64,000 bases of DNA from Pieris napi (GCF_905475465.1 NC_062244.1:11464001-11528000), one strand, 5' to 3'. Numbered from the stretch's first letter, positions 31,870 through 42,245 are shown. A program made the numbers and translations. Notes: generated by a model not told the origin, from the letters alone.

Positions 31870-32051
31870 TAAAGGGATTGTATTAATCCTAGGAACGTCT
31901 CATATATGTGCAAAAGTGAAAAGTGAAAGTGTAAAAGTGTCCGCGACAACCGAATTCCCGTCCACTGTGCAGTAAGTGACACAGGGTTGTTTCCCTTGAT
32001 CAACCCACTGTTGAGTCCAGCACCGACGGAATAAGTCCTTATAAAATTCCA

Positions 32052-32080
32052 ATGAAGCTACTATTATTCTCCAGTATCCT
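32052..32080 (+). CDS. env: env leader exon (start codon and beginning of signal peptide)
   Basis: An ATG opens ten hydrophobic codons and runs to a strong donor, GTGAGT at 32081. It leaves in phase 2, which is the phase needed by the env acceptor at 37631. It lies 95 nt upstream of the gag start, so unspliced RNA carries it as a short upstream ORF. Spliced env messages are known for gypsy-type errantiviruses. The use of this exact donor is inferred. Confidence 0.75.
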
Positions 32081-32174
32081 GTGAGTTATAAAATATATTT
32101 TTATTCACTGTAACATTTAATCGAACTTATCGTCTATCCCTACATTCCACAACTCGCGATAAGAACATATTGTT

Positions 32175-33140
32175 ATGACTACACAAAGCGAGTCAAGTTC
32201 GCGACGTGTACAGAAAAAAGAAGAAAGCGAGGACAGAATGGACCTAAGTGTACTATTTAAGTTTATTAAACCCTTCGATGGGTCCAGGGAGAGATTAGTC
32301 CCATTTCTAAATAATTGTCATAACGCTTATGATTTAGCCATAGAATCTAAACGTCCTGCTTTACTTAAGTATATATTAAGTCAGTTAGAGGGTAAGGCCG
32401 AAAGTGCGTGTAGTATAAAAGAATTTGAATCGTGGGAACAACTCTCCGAGTTTCTCACCACTCAATTCGGAGAGAAAAAACACTATTCGGCACTACTCTC
32501 TGACTTACAAAACTGCACACAAAATAATGATTCGGTTAACGAGTTCGCACTACATATAGAATCTTGCCTTTCAAAATTGTTAACAGAAATAAATTTATCT
32601 CAAAAAAAGAAGAAAAGCGAACTAGCTGGCCGAATTGCAGCTATGCAGGATTTAGCCCTGCACCATTTTGTCATTGGTCTAAAACCCCAAATATCAACTA
32701 TCGTCAGGTGTCGAGACCCAGAAACATTAAATGACGCAATAAACTTCGCAATTTCCGAGGAGAAAATAATGGAAGCTTCTCGGAAAAGGTATAATAATCC
32801 TCAAAGTCAAGGGCCGCCCAACAAAAATAATTATTCGCGCCCTAACTACCAATTTAGAGATCGCTATCAAAACAAACCAACATCAACTTATGAACGTGCT
32901 CCTAATAATGTAAATTTAAGCAGTGCACAGCCACTATTCTGTCGATACTGTAAAGCTAAAGGGCACGTATTGGAAAACTGCCGGAAGCGCGAATTTAATA
33001 ATAAAAGATTCCAAAATACAAATCAAAATCCACGTACATTCCAACCACGAACTAACAGTAGTTCTAACCACGTAAACTTTGCAGATCCGATATCTTATGA
33101 AGATACCAATAATGATGAAGTTGTCGATGATTTAAACTGA
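32175..33140 (+). CDS. gag: gag polyprotein
   Basis: 321-residue structural protein of the virus-like particle. A basic, acidic and hydrophilic N-terminus is followed by a helical capsid-like region (about residues 18-200). A basic Asn/Arg/Pro-rich part follows, then a zinc knuckle C-x2-C-x4-H-x4-C at about residues 256-269 (CRYCKAKGHVLENC) that should bind RNA. The frame is uninterrupted. The stop (33138-33140) directly follows the slippery heptamer, so most ribosomes end here and a minority go on into pol. Confidence 0.93.
   Translation: MTTQSESSSRRVQKKEESEDRMDLSVLFKFIKPFDGSRERLVPFLNNCHNAYDLAIESKRPALLKYILSQLEGKAESACSIKEFESWEQLSEFLTTQFGEKKHYSALLSDLQNCTQNNDSVNEFALHIESCLSKLLTEINLSQKKKKSELAGRIAAMQDLALHHFVIGLKPQISTIVRCRDPETLNDAINFAISEEKIMEASRKRYNNPQSQGPPNKNNYSRPNYQFRDRYQNKPTSTYERAPNNVNLSSAQPLFCRYCKAKGHVLENCRKREFNNKRFQNTNQNPRTFQPRTNSSSNHVNFADPISYEDTNNDEVVDDLN
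33131..33137 (+). promoter_or_regulatory. -1 ribosomal frameshift slippery site
   Basis: TTTAAAC is placed in gag frame as T TTA AAC and is followed at once by the gag TGA. The pol frame, one base back, is open from 33131 onward, after a stop at 33128-33130. A stem GTGCCGT/ACGGCAC (33157-33163 with 33183-33189) and a hairpin ACAACAT/ATGTTGT follow downstream and may stimulate the shift. Confidence 0.85.
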
Positions 33141-36100
33141 AACCTGATTCGCGTCAGTGCCGTGCGGGTCAGAGAATAAAATACGGCACAACATATAATA
33201 ACAATGTTGTCAATTATAGTATTCCCATTTCTTTACCCTGTAAACAAAAATCCAACTCTTTGACTCCGCTACATGGTAGTCAATTTCGTAAAACTCCAAT
33301 ATCCTCGCAGGGTAATCCAAATCCACAGGCTCCGCAACATGGTTGCCATACTAACCAACGAGACGATATTGTGACTAAATCCTCTGTATCCACTATACCT
33401 AAAAGTCCCACTAAATCTTATACTTCCGCCGCGAAGTTTGGACTTCCTAATTCCACTGTATCCAATACATCCACAAACTCTAACTCCAAAGACACACCTA
33501 CTGTGTTCGAGGTGACATCCAATGCCATAAAGAGATCCTTACCATATGTATTACTCCAGACAAATGTCTCTGAAATCCCAATCAAATTCCTAATCGATTC
33601 AGGCTCGTCAGTTAGCCTAATGAAACAATCTTGCATCCAGATCGAACAATTATTCGAACCGCCCAAAATCTTACTCAAAGGAATAAACTCAAACAGCGAA
33701 GCAACCAAAACTTTAGGCCAGTTCCCATTAAAGTTCTTCCTGAGCAATAAACAAAACATTATCTTTGATTTTCACGCTGTAGATGACGTTAACTTACCCT
33801 ATGATGCAATAATTGGTAACGATTTCCTCAACGACCTGGAAGGCATAATTGATTATAACCAAAATTCATTAACTCTAAAGAATCATAAAATTAAAATAGA
33901 TTTTCAAAACCCCGTATATGTAATTCCACCTCGTACAGAAATAATTATTGAATGCTCAGTATCCAATCCTAACATAAAAGAAGGTCTTGTGCTAGACCAA
34001 CAATTCCACGAAGATTTAATTTTCGCTAACTGCCTTGTCTCAGTTAAAAAGAATAAAAGAATTAATATATCTGTTTTGAATATCTCTGAATGTCCTGTTA
34101 CTTTAAAATCAAATCTCGATATCACACTGAACCCTTTAGACTTTGATGACATAACTCATGAATCAGTTAACTTTAATTCTACATTACACCATACCCGACA
34201 TACTGACGCTTACACTCGCACTCAGGAAGTTTTGAATCAATTAAGAGTGAATCACCTTAATACTGAGGAATCTAACGCTCTTCACGATATATGCTCTCAG
34301 TATTCTGATATCTTTCATATTCCTGGAGATAAACTATCTCATACTGATGCCATCCAACATGAAATAAATACAACACCCCAAAATCCTATACATGTTAAAT
34401 CATACCGCTTTCCAGAAATTCACAAACAAGAAGTAGCAAAACAAATAGACCAAATGTTGGAGCAAGACATCATTAAACCTTCTATGTCCCCGTGGTCGTC
34501 TCCTATCTGGGTGGTCCCGAAAAAACTTGACGCTTCAGGACATCGCAAATGGCGTGTAGTTATTGACTACAGGAAACTAAACGACATTACTATTGGAGAT
34601 AGCTATCCTATTCCTCAAATTTCCGAAATCTTAGACCAACTCGGACAAAGCAAATACTTCTCCACTCTTGATTTAGCCTCTGGATTTCATCAAATCCCCA
34701 TTAGGGTAGAAGACACACCCAAAACCGCTTTCAGTGTTCCTCAAGGGCACTTTGAATTCACTCGAATGCCTTTTGGTCTTAAAAATGCGCCAGCTACATT
34801 CCAACGTCTTATGAACACAGCTCTCGCTGGTCTTCAAGATATCCGTTGCTTTGTGTACTTAGATGACATTGTCATATATTCTCACGACTTACCTAGCCAC
34901 ATAACAAACCTTGAGTTAGTTTTCGAACGTCTTAGAAAATTTAATCTTAAACTTCAACCAGATAAATGCGAGTTCTTGAGACGCGAAGTTATTTATCTAG
35001 GGCATGTAATTTCCGATAAAGGTGTAAAACCCAATCCAGACAAAATTAAATCTGTGACACAATTCCCCATTCCAAAAACTCCAAAAGATATTAAGTCTTT
35101 TCTAGGTCTTGTGTCCTATTACCGAAGATTTATTCCGGAATTCTCCAAAATCGCCAAACCTTTAACTGCTCTTTTGAAAAAAGATGTCTCTTTCGTTTGG
35201 GAAAACCAACAACAAATTGCTTTTGACGAATTGAAACTTAAACTAACTTCTGCTCCTGTTCTAATATATCCAGATTTTTCCTTACCATTTACCTTAACCT
35301 GCGATGCTTCTAAATATGCCATAGGTTCTGTTCTTTCTCAAGGACCTAAAGGCCAAGAAAGACCAATAGCTTATGCTTCTAGAACTCTGAATAAAGCTGA
35401 GACTAACTACAGCACCACAGAAAAAGAACTCCTTGCAATACTCTTTGGCTGCAAAACCTTTCGTCCTTATATTTATGGGCGCAAATTCAATATAATAACT
35501 GATCATCGACCACTGGCCTGGCTCATGAACCATAAAGACCCTAGCAGTAAGTTACAACGTTGGCGACTTAAACTCTCGGAGTATGACTATAATATAAACT
35601 ACCGTAAAGGTCAACTAAATTCTGCGGCAGACGCTTTATCACGATATCCTGTAAATCCTATACAGAGTGATGACTCTCCTTTAAATCTTGATGAAATAAG
35701 CCCATTAAATCCTGATCATCTTGTCGATTTTGAACCCCTGAGTCCAGATGCCATTATCCCTTCCGAAATACAAAATCCTGATCCAATGCCAGATCAACGG
35801 CATACTGAATCTCCTATAGATGCACAACGAGTTTTAGATGACTTAATACAATTAGGAGACTTACACTCCCCAAACCTACAAGATAATTCAATTCCTTCTG
35901 AATTATTGACTCCCAGTAACTCTCATTCTGACGGTTCTCCTCCTGACACAATTCCTTCATCCAACCATGATTACAACACGTTCTTAAAAGCATTTTCCAA
36001 AAATGATACAACCTTTACAACTCACATTAAAGAACACAATGAAAATCTCCTGAAGACTAAATCCAAAACTATTCTTGTACCGGTGTCAATCGATTTTGAC

Positions 36101-37507
36101 GAATCTAATCCTTATCTCGAGGAAATCCTGTCTAATTTAGAAAACCAGGAAATATTGAATGAAGAACGAGAACTCCATTCTTATAAAGAACTTCAGATAA
36201 ATGAAAAAACCTTTTTCCTTCTCTTAACAAAAGTTTACTACTTCGACAGTTGCTCTTACCCAGATATATTTAAAACATTAAAAACTGTACGCGATAAAAT
36301 TCTATTATCTGGTAATATCAGCGAAATAGCTATATCCGACTTTAAAAACCCGTATGACAACCAATCTTTCTTTAAAATATACAACATGTTAATTTATTTA
36401 TTTAATAATACAAACATAATAGTTAATGTCTATCATAACAGTATCATATATCCTGTCCCAACAGAAATTACTAAAATACTTAAAGAAAACCACGATATTC
36501 CTATCGCTGGACATTTAGGCTCAAATCGAATGTTTTCTCGCATCAAAGAAAGATACTATTGGAAAGGAATGCGTTCCGACATTGAAAATTATGTAAAAAA
36601 TTGTAGCTTATGTCAATCTAACAAAGCTTTTCGCCAAATCAATAGAGCTCCTATGCAAATAACTACGACATCAACTCGTCCTTTCGAAAGAGTTGCTTTA
36701 GACATAGTCGGTCCTTTGCCCGAAGCTGGCACTATTAAACTTAAATACATACTTACTCTACAAGACGATCTTACTAAGTTCTCTTTGGCTTATCCTATTA
36801 CCAATGCTAATGCTGAAGAATCCTGTGAATGCTTAACCCATTTTATATCTTTATTCGGTATTCCAAAATCTATTCTAACCGATCAGGGTACTAATTTTAC
36901 TGCGGAACTTTTCAAAATGTGTTGTAAATTTTTAAAGATTAAACAAATATGGTCAACACCATATCATCCACAAACACAAGGCGCGCTTGAACGTAGCCAT
37001 TCGACCTTAAAAGAATATCTAAAATCATTTGTAAATGAAAATCAAACAGATTGGCATAAATATGTCTACACAGCTATACTCACCTATAATAGTACTATCC
37101 ATAGCACAACCAAGTTTACTCCTTATGAACTCATATTCGGTCATAAACCATACATACCAGACTCAGTTTTTAATTCCCAACCGGATCTCACTTACCCTGA
37201 ATATATTAAAATGTTACACCATCGTTTAAAACTTTCCCATCAAAAAGCCCTAGAGAACATCAATATTTCCAAAGAAAGATCCAAACAGTATTACGACAGA
37301 CATAGTCGGACTGTACAATATAAAATCGGTGACTACGTGTATATTAAAAACCATGTCCGACTCCGTAAAGCCTTATCACCTATTTGGAAAGGTCCATATA
37401 AAGTAGTAAGGATACATGGTAATAACACCCTATCTCTTTTAATTAATCGTCGACATGTGAAACATCATTATGACGAAGTTAAACTCGCCGTCGAAGGTGA
37501 AAACTAA
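33131..37507 (+). CDS. pol: pol polyprotein (protease, reverse transcriptase, RNase H, integrase)
   Basis: Produced by -1 frameshift from gag; the frame is open from 33131 to the TAA ending at 37507. Numbering residues from 33260: aspartic protease FLIDSGSS (Asp113); reverse transcriptase with YLDD at about 533-536 and PFGLKNAPATFQ before it; RNase H with TCDAS near 681 and TDHRPLAW further on; and integrase. The integrase has a His/Cys zinc finger (GHLGSN...CSLCQ), then catalytic acids in LDIVGP (about 1149), TDQGTNF (about 1207) and GALERS (about 1243), which gives the D-x57-D-x35-E spacing of the family. An acidic, Pro/Ser-rich spacer of about 250 residues separates RNase H and integrase. 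No stops or frameshifts are seen. Confidence 0.95.
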   Translation, partial: FKLKPDSRQCRAGQRIKYGTTYNNNVVNYSIPISLPCKQKSNSLTPLHGSQFRKTPISSQGNPNPQAPQHGCHTNQRDDIVTKSSVSTIPKSPTKSYTSAAKFGLPNSTVSNTSTNSNSKDTPTVFEVTSNAIKRSLPYVLLQTNVSEIPIKFLIDSGSSVSLMKQSCIQIEQLFEPPKILLKGINSNSEATKTLGQFPLKFFLSNKQNIIFDFHAVDDVNLPYDAIIGNDFLNDLEGIIDYNQNSLTLKNHKIKIDFQNPVYVIPPRTEIIIECSVSNPNIKEGLVLDQQFHEDLIFANCLVSVKKNKRINISVLNISECPVTLKSNLDITLNPLDFDDITHESVNFNSTLHHTRHTDAYTRTQEVLNQLRVNHLNTEESNALHDICSQYSDIFHIPGDKLSHTDAIQHEINTTPQNPIHVKSYRFPEIHKQEVAKQIDQMLEQDIIKPSMSPWSSPIWVVPKKLDASGHRKWRVVIDYRKLNDITIGDSYPIPQISEILDQLGQSKYFSTLDLASGFHQIPIRVEDTPKTAFSVPQGHFEFTRMPFGLKNAPATFQRLMNTALAGLQDIRCFVYLDDIVIYSHDLPSHITNLELVFERLRKFNLKLQPDKCEFLRREVIYLGHVISDKGVKPNPDKIKSVTQFPIPKTPKDIKSFLGLVSYYRRFIPEFSKIAKPLTALLKKDVSFVWENQQQIAFDELKLKLTSAPVLIYPDFSLPFTLTCDASKYAIGSVLSQGPKGQERPIAYASRTLNKAETNYSTTEKELLAILFGCKTFRPYIYGRKFNIITDHRPLAWLMNHKDPSSKLQRWRLKLSEYDYNINYRKGQLNSAADALSRYPVNPIQSDDSPLNLDEISPLNPDHLVDFEPLSPDAIIPSEIQNPDPMPDQRHTESPIDAQRVLDDLIQLGDLHSPNLQDNSIPSELLTPSNSHSDGSPPDTIPSSNHDYNTFLKAFSKNDTTFTTHIKEHNENLLKTKSKTILVPVSIDFDESNPYLEEILSNLENQEILNEERELHSYKELQINEKTFFLLLTKVYYFDSCSYPDIFKTLKTVRDKILLSGNISEIAISDFKNPYDNQSFFKIYNMLIYLFNNTNIIVNVYHNSIIYPVPTEITKILKENHDIPIAGHLGSNRMFSRIKERYYWKGMRSDIENYVKNCSLCQSNKAFRQINRAPMQITTTSTRPFERVALDIVGPLPEAGTIKLKYILTLQDDLTKFSLAYPITNANAEESCECLTHFISLFGIPKSILTDQGTNFTAELFKMCCKFLKIKQIWSTPYHPQTQGALERSHSTLKEYLKSFVNENQTDWHKYVYTAILTYNSTIHSTTKFTPYELIFGHKPYIPDSVFNSQPDLTYPEYIKMLHHRLKLSHQKALENINISKERSKQYYDRHSRTVQYKIGDYVYIKNHVRLRKALSPIWKGPYKVVRIHGNNTLSLLINRRHVKHHYDEVKLAVEGEN

Positions 37508-37631
37508 ATAAAATTAAAATAGTATTAAGCTAGATTCTTAAGTAAACCTTTAAGTATTAATTAATGTTTAAATAAACCTATCTGATAGACTTAACTATAA
37601 TTTGCACTCAATTTTCTATTTCTTCTTACAG

Positions 37632-39417
37632 ACTAATAATTTATAATCCTATCCTGGGAAACAAAAATGAAGAGTACATTCATACTATCACCTCGAGTCC
37701 TGGCATTTACTTCGACCCACATGGTACTGCAAAAATAATAAATGATCATATTCACATAGTGATCCCAATTGATATATCGTTTGCACCAACTCACATAGAC
37801 AATATTAAGAATGCTTTCAGCACAATACGTTACTTATGTCAACAAAGCGGAACATTCAACCACTTTGAATGTCACAATCTAATTCAACCACTTGATTCAT
37901 TGTTCAAAGACATAATTCGGGATTTTCAGTCTATATCACACCTTACAACTTCCAAATCGAAACGATCTGCTTGGTTTGCCGGTATTGGAACTGTATTTAA
38001 ACATATATTTGGAACTCTAAATGAAGATGACGCACATAGATATAATAAAGCAATTGCTAAAATGCAACAAATAGATAAAGATCTTAATTCAAATCTTAAA
38101 CAAAGCATTTATATCTCTAAATCCGCAATTACAAACTTTAATGCTTCCATGAACGAACTCAATAAGAATCAAATCCTATTGAACGATGTTATCGATAAAT
38201 TATCTCTTTCCGTCAAAAACGTTTCTGAGGTCATCAACTCTGTCAAGTTGCAAACAAACATGGATGAAATCTTAAGTGTGTTACAAGCTAGCCTATTAAC
38301 ACTTTCATTCAAAATTGAAGATATTGTAAGCAGTGTATTGTTTTCAAAATCAAACACTATTCATCCTTCAATTATTACTCCTAAGCAATTATACATAGAT
38401 TTAGTAAGTAATATTAAAGATGTATCTAGACTTAAGGATTTCCCTGTAGAGTTAAATTTAGATAATATCAATATCCTAATGAACCTCGCTAAAGTAGTTT
38501 CATATGTAATCGAAAATCATCTAGTATTTGTAATAAAAATTCCTCTTTTAAATGTAGAAACATACAATCTTTATAAAGTTATACCTATCCCTGTACCACA
38601 TAACCCGACATCTCCAAATTCATTTGCACTTATTACTGCAACGAAACCTTTTATAGGCATTAGTGAAGATAAGAAATTATATTTTAATTTTGATAATGTA
38701 GATTCTTGTAATTTAATAATTGGACATCAGTATATTTGTAACCCTTTGAATATTCTCAGTGTTGTTAATTATCCAATATGTGAAACAGAAATAATCACCA
38801 AAGCTGTTGAAAATTTACCTAAAACGTGTACTACAAGATTTATATTCGGTAAAATTGATATCTGGCATAAATTAAATAATAACAAATGGTTCTATGTTGA
38901 ATCTAATGATGAGAAACTGACTATTGAATGTAATCATAGTATAATTGACATTGTTATATCAGGAACCGGAATACTTACCTTGACATCCGGTTGTACCGCA
39001 TTTTGTAAAGAAAATAGATTTGAAGCAAAAAGTGTTTATGAAATTACCGTAAGTCCTGTTGTTTCAAATTTTAACATTATTAATGACAGTTGTTGTAATT
39101 TGATGGAATTTTCCAAAGTAAATATTAATATTTCAACGCACCAGTTACGACATGTGAATCTTGATAGTTTAAATTTAATTGACGATTTACCTATTAAGTC
39201 AATTGATGATGATTCAGATGATTTCCTTAATGACCCTTCAGACTATGTTAGTTTTAGCTTTAGCATAGTTTCCTTTTTAATAATCTTAAGTATTGCAATT
39301 ATAATCTTTGTAAAAGCCAATAAATGCGTATTTCCAAACAAAGACATAGAAAATCCAGATAATATCTCTTCAACCAGTGAAACCCCACATCCTCAGCCTC
39401 GTCTCCGTATGGAATAA
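37632..39417 (+). CDS. env: env glycoprotein, second coding exon
   Basis: An envelope protein frame runs open from the splice acceptor ttcttcttacag (ending 37631) to TAA at 39415-39417, with no in-frame ATG near its start, so it depends on splicing. Its layout is that of insect errantivirus and baculovirus F-like fusion proteins: an N-terminal part, a basic cleavage-type site KSKR at about 37957-37968, a Gly/Ala-rich hydrophobic segment just after it that would be the fusion peptide, a helical Asn-rich stretch, Cys pairs in the second half, a hydrophobic anchor at about 39250-39315, and a short cytoplasmic tail. It appears intact. Function as a membrane fusion protein is inferred from the layout. 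Confidence 0.88.
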
Positions 39418-39472
39418 CTATCTTACCCTTTTCTCTTTTCGCAAACTTACCTAAAACCGTAAGTTTACTCTT

Positions 39473-39482
39473 AAACGGGGGG
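39473..39482 (+). promoter_or_regulatory. polypurine tract region
   Basis: aaacgggggg lies one base before the 3' LTR, a short candidate primer for plus-strand synthesis interrupted by one C. Confidence 0.7.
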
Positions 39483-39483
39483 T

Positions 39484-39737
39484 TGTTATATCATAGCCTT
39501 GTACCCTATCTGGCTGACACACTAATATCTTTTGTCTAGTCAGCATTTCCCACCGAGAGGTGAAACAATAACTAAATGATGAAATCAGTTCGGTATCATC
39601 CTTCGTCGCGGAAACACATTTATTGGTTTTCATTTTATTCTGTTCGTATAATTAATTAATATTCCAATAAAAGTTCGATTGTATCGTGAACTCATTTTTC
39701 CTTTTTTAAAAACCCAATCACTGGGATCCTTCTAACA
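39484..39737 (+). repeat. 3' LTR
   Basis: 254 bp reading identical to 31604-31857. AATAAA at 39666-39671. Confidence 0.95.
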
Positions 39738-39741
39738 GAGT
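39738..39741 (+). repeat. target-site duplication, right
   Basis: GAGT, matching 31600-31603. Confidence 0.9.
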
Positions 39742-39749
39742 GCACATTT

Positions 39750-40490
39750 TAATAACAATACCGCGTCCTAGAAGATCTTTTCTTTCCCAGCGAAGCCGTA
39801 ATGCAATTAGGCAACGGAATATCGCGAGTCAATTATCTGATGGAGAACGAGAAATTGCACGCGAACAGCGCTGCGTAGTATGGAGCAAAGAAGGGCCTTA
39901 ATTCGTGCTTCTCAAACACAAGAGCAAAGAGAGGCAGCCCGTGAAACGGCTACTGAACAACCGACATGTAACATTTCAAAACACTCCGCAATGGCCAAAG
40001 TTTTAGTAGCATCAAAAATCAACATATGGGACGAATGCACAATGGCGAACAAACGCGCATTGGAAGCACTAGACCGAACATTAAAAGATCTGCGCAATGA
40101 CTCGAGATGTTTTGGTGGTGGTGGAACACTACCAGTCATTCCAAGATAGAAAACTGATGAGCAATGTGATTCACGCGTCGATACTTAAAGGAAAATTTAA
40201 AGATGAGGAAGTTCTTGTTCCAAGGATTCCGATGATCCCAACGGATATGCCCTTTGAGTTTAAACGAATTCAATTCCCGATTCGTCTTGCCTTCGCCATG
40301 ACGATCAACAAATCACAGGGCCAATCCTTGACTATTTGAGGCCTCAATCTAGAAAATGCATGTTTTTCTCATGGTCAATTGTACGTGGCATGCTCACGTG
40401 TCTGCAAACCATCCCCTTTATTTGTTCTTGCGCCTGACCAAAAAACAAAGAATGTCGTTTACCACGAAGTGCTTGAATGAGAGTCCTATT
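39750..40490 (+). pseudogene. Helitron Pif1-like helicase, broken
   Basis: Remnants in several frames. They include an N-terminal QRSRNAIRQRNIASQLSDGE-like part, then INIWDECTMANKRALEALDR (Walker B), and a deletion joining this to GTLPVIPR. After a frame change come KLMSNVIHASILKGKFKDEE, MTINKSQGQSLTI with an in-frame stop, and HGQLYVACSRV (helicase motif VI). Most of the Rep domain and central helicase is gone. Not functional. Confidence 0.88.
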
Positions 40491-40861
40491 AATGAATTAA
40501 TCCGAGTTTTATTTTATTTTTTTCCAATCTGCACAACATAGTTTTCAATCATTTTTTTCTGACATGAGTTTGAAGTACTTAATTATTATTTTTTATTTTT
40601 ATTCTCATTCTGTATGTATGTTTTCATCATCATTCATCATTATAAAATACTTTTTTGTTTCTACCTATATAAATATATTATTTTGTATCATTGTTTTGCG
40701 TTCATCAAAGCCTAAATTAGTTCAGCTAAAAAGTAACACGACATTCATTGACTGTTAGGCGGTACGAAGTTCGCTGGGTCAGCTAGTATATATATAGAAA
40801 ACAGTATTTACAATATTATTAACCTACATAGTAAGAATAATAACAATTATTTAAAATGTAT

Positions 40862-40930
40862 GAATACCGGTGACCACAGAGCTGGTGCTTTCCTCGCTCA
40901 ACGAATAAGTATTGCTATACAGCGAAGTAC
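40862..40930 (+). repeat. retroelement ORF tail fragment
   Basis: Reads RAGAFLAQRISIAIQRSTLP, a relative of the copy at 43050-43165 and of 1-40 (inverted). Confidence 0.55.
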
Positions 40931-41135
40931 ACTGCCACAGAGAATTCTTAATTTTAAAGAATAACTGTAAATATTTAGGTTATATTATTATAAAATAAAC
41001 TTATCGTTACTCGTTTGTACTGGTAGTAAATGTAAAATTAGAATCAATTCTGTTGAAAATCAATATATATATTATATAAACAAAGTAACTAAGCTAAATA
41101 ATTCAGTATTAATCACCTAACTTAAACTCAAAATA

Positions 41136-41205
41136 ACTTTATTCATATAGGTAACACAATGTACAGTTATGAACGTCAAAAAATAAATATATATATTAAA
41201 TGCTT
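41136..41205 (-). repeat. LINE 3' tail fragment
   Basis: ctttattcatataggtaaca then caatgtacagttatgaacgtc; shared with 29700 and 48524. Confidence 0.6.
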
Positions 41206-41222
41206 TCAATTTTACATTTACT

Positions 41223-41500
41223 GCCAGCCCTGCGATTCTGTAAATCACGTTTCGAACTCACACAGCGGTTTTTACATCGGCGGTCGCTCTCAAATCAGTC
41301 GTGAAGCAGTCATTTTATGATTTGGCATTCTGAAAAGGTGGGAGCTTGTAGTTTATTGTTTATCCCTCTCAATCCTCTCAAGCCTCTCAATCCTCAAGTG
41401 AGTTCAATTCGCGGCTCTGCCTTGCGATTCTGTAACTAACTCGATGCGAAAACCGCTGTGAGAGTTCGAAAAGTAAGTTACAGAATCGCAAGGCTGCACT
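41223..41500. mobile_element. MITE with long inverted ends
   Basis: Left end gccctgcgattctgtaaatc and right end gttacagaatcgcaaggctg are inverted over about 48 bp, down to aaccgctgtg. A third copy of the terminal motif (cttgcgattctgtaactaac at about 41430) sits inside. No clear target duplication. Confidence 0.7.
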
Positions 41501-41869
41501 CGCGGTTCTACTTTTCTTTCTAGGTATATTCCGAACTAACATTCGCTCGTTCTGTGTAGAACGGCTGATTATTTATTTATTTAGAAACAGATTTATAGCT
41601 AATTTTGAATGACAAACATTCGCGATAATAAATTCCTAAAAGAGATAAGTAAATAATTTATTATTCTAATAACATGTTAACTATCTATCAAACATATTAT
41701 GTATATATTATTTAAGTAGTGAACGTATATTATTGTCGATGATACCGTTAATATTTTATATTATCCGATCACTGTTTACATGTTTTAATTGCTTTCTTGC
41801 ATTAGCTTTGGCCAAGTAATTTATTTATAAATTTACAGTTTTAGAAAAACAAATAACGTAATACATAAA

Positions 41870-42245
41870 GATTATAAGGGATGCAAAAGGCGGCCTTATC
41901 GCTAACAAGGTATCTCTTCCAGGAAACCCTAGTGAGGAAAAATAACTGAAATAAGAAATATGATGGGGAAAGTGCAAAAAAATAAAATTTTAGAATTACC
42001 AACATTTTTCTAAAATAGTACAAAAAATAATAATAAAATAAATTTTTAAACTAAAAAGCTAATCTTACCGGTATAAAACAATAAATATATGTCTAATGTA
42101 GTTTTGCACTTCTTGCTCACCTTATCCATTTTTTTTATTTTTCTTACAGTGGTGGCCTGGCAGAAATCGCTCGAAAGCAATAGAGCCGCCAGTTGCAGAC
42201 CTCTTTATTTAATTTTAGTGTATTTCTATATTAGTGCAACGAAGT
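41870..42245. repeat. two inverted fragments of dispersed repeat D
   Basis: 41878-41935 (minus) and 42153-42240 (plus) share a pattern like gcctggnagaaatcgctnnnagcgataaggccgcc. A related piece is at 16145-16195. I take it to be a retroelement 3' end. Confidence 0.5.

Larger units (their letters stand above)
31604..39737 (+). mobile_element. complete envelope-bearing LTR retrotransposon (errantivirus-like endogenous retrovirus)
   Basis: An 8134-bp provirus of the Ty3/Gypsy group with env. Order: LTR (31604-31857), primer-binding site, env leader exon (32052-32080), gag (32175-33140), pol (reached by -1 frameshift at 33131-33137, to 37507), env (37632-39417), polypurine tract, LTR (39484-39737). 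The LTRs begin TGTTA and end TAACA and read as identical over 254 bp. A GAGT duplication flanks the element. All three large frames are open. It lies inside a Helitron, probably in an intron of the receptor-like gene, in the same orientation. Identical LTRs mean a recent insertion. Confidence 0.95.
30993..40786 (+). mobile_element. decayed Helitron split by a provirus
   Basis: The 5' end TCTATATATATAAAAGAAAG follows an A. The 3' end (ggcggtacgaagttcgctgg, gtcaGCTAG) is followed by T, as Helitrons require. Pif1-type helicase remnants lie at 39750-40490. Without the 8.1-kb provirus the Helitron is about 1.65 kb, so most of Rep/Hel has been deleted. Ends match the small Helitron at 17349-17896. 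Confidence 0.85.

Noticed and set aside
33418..35533. Minus-strand frames opposite pol.
   Set aside because: Shadows of the pol reading frame without motifs.
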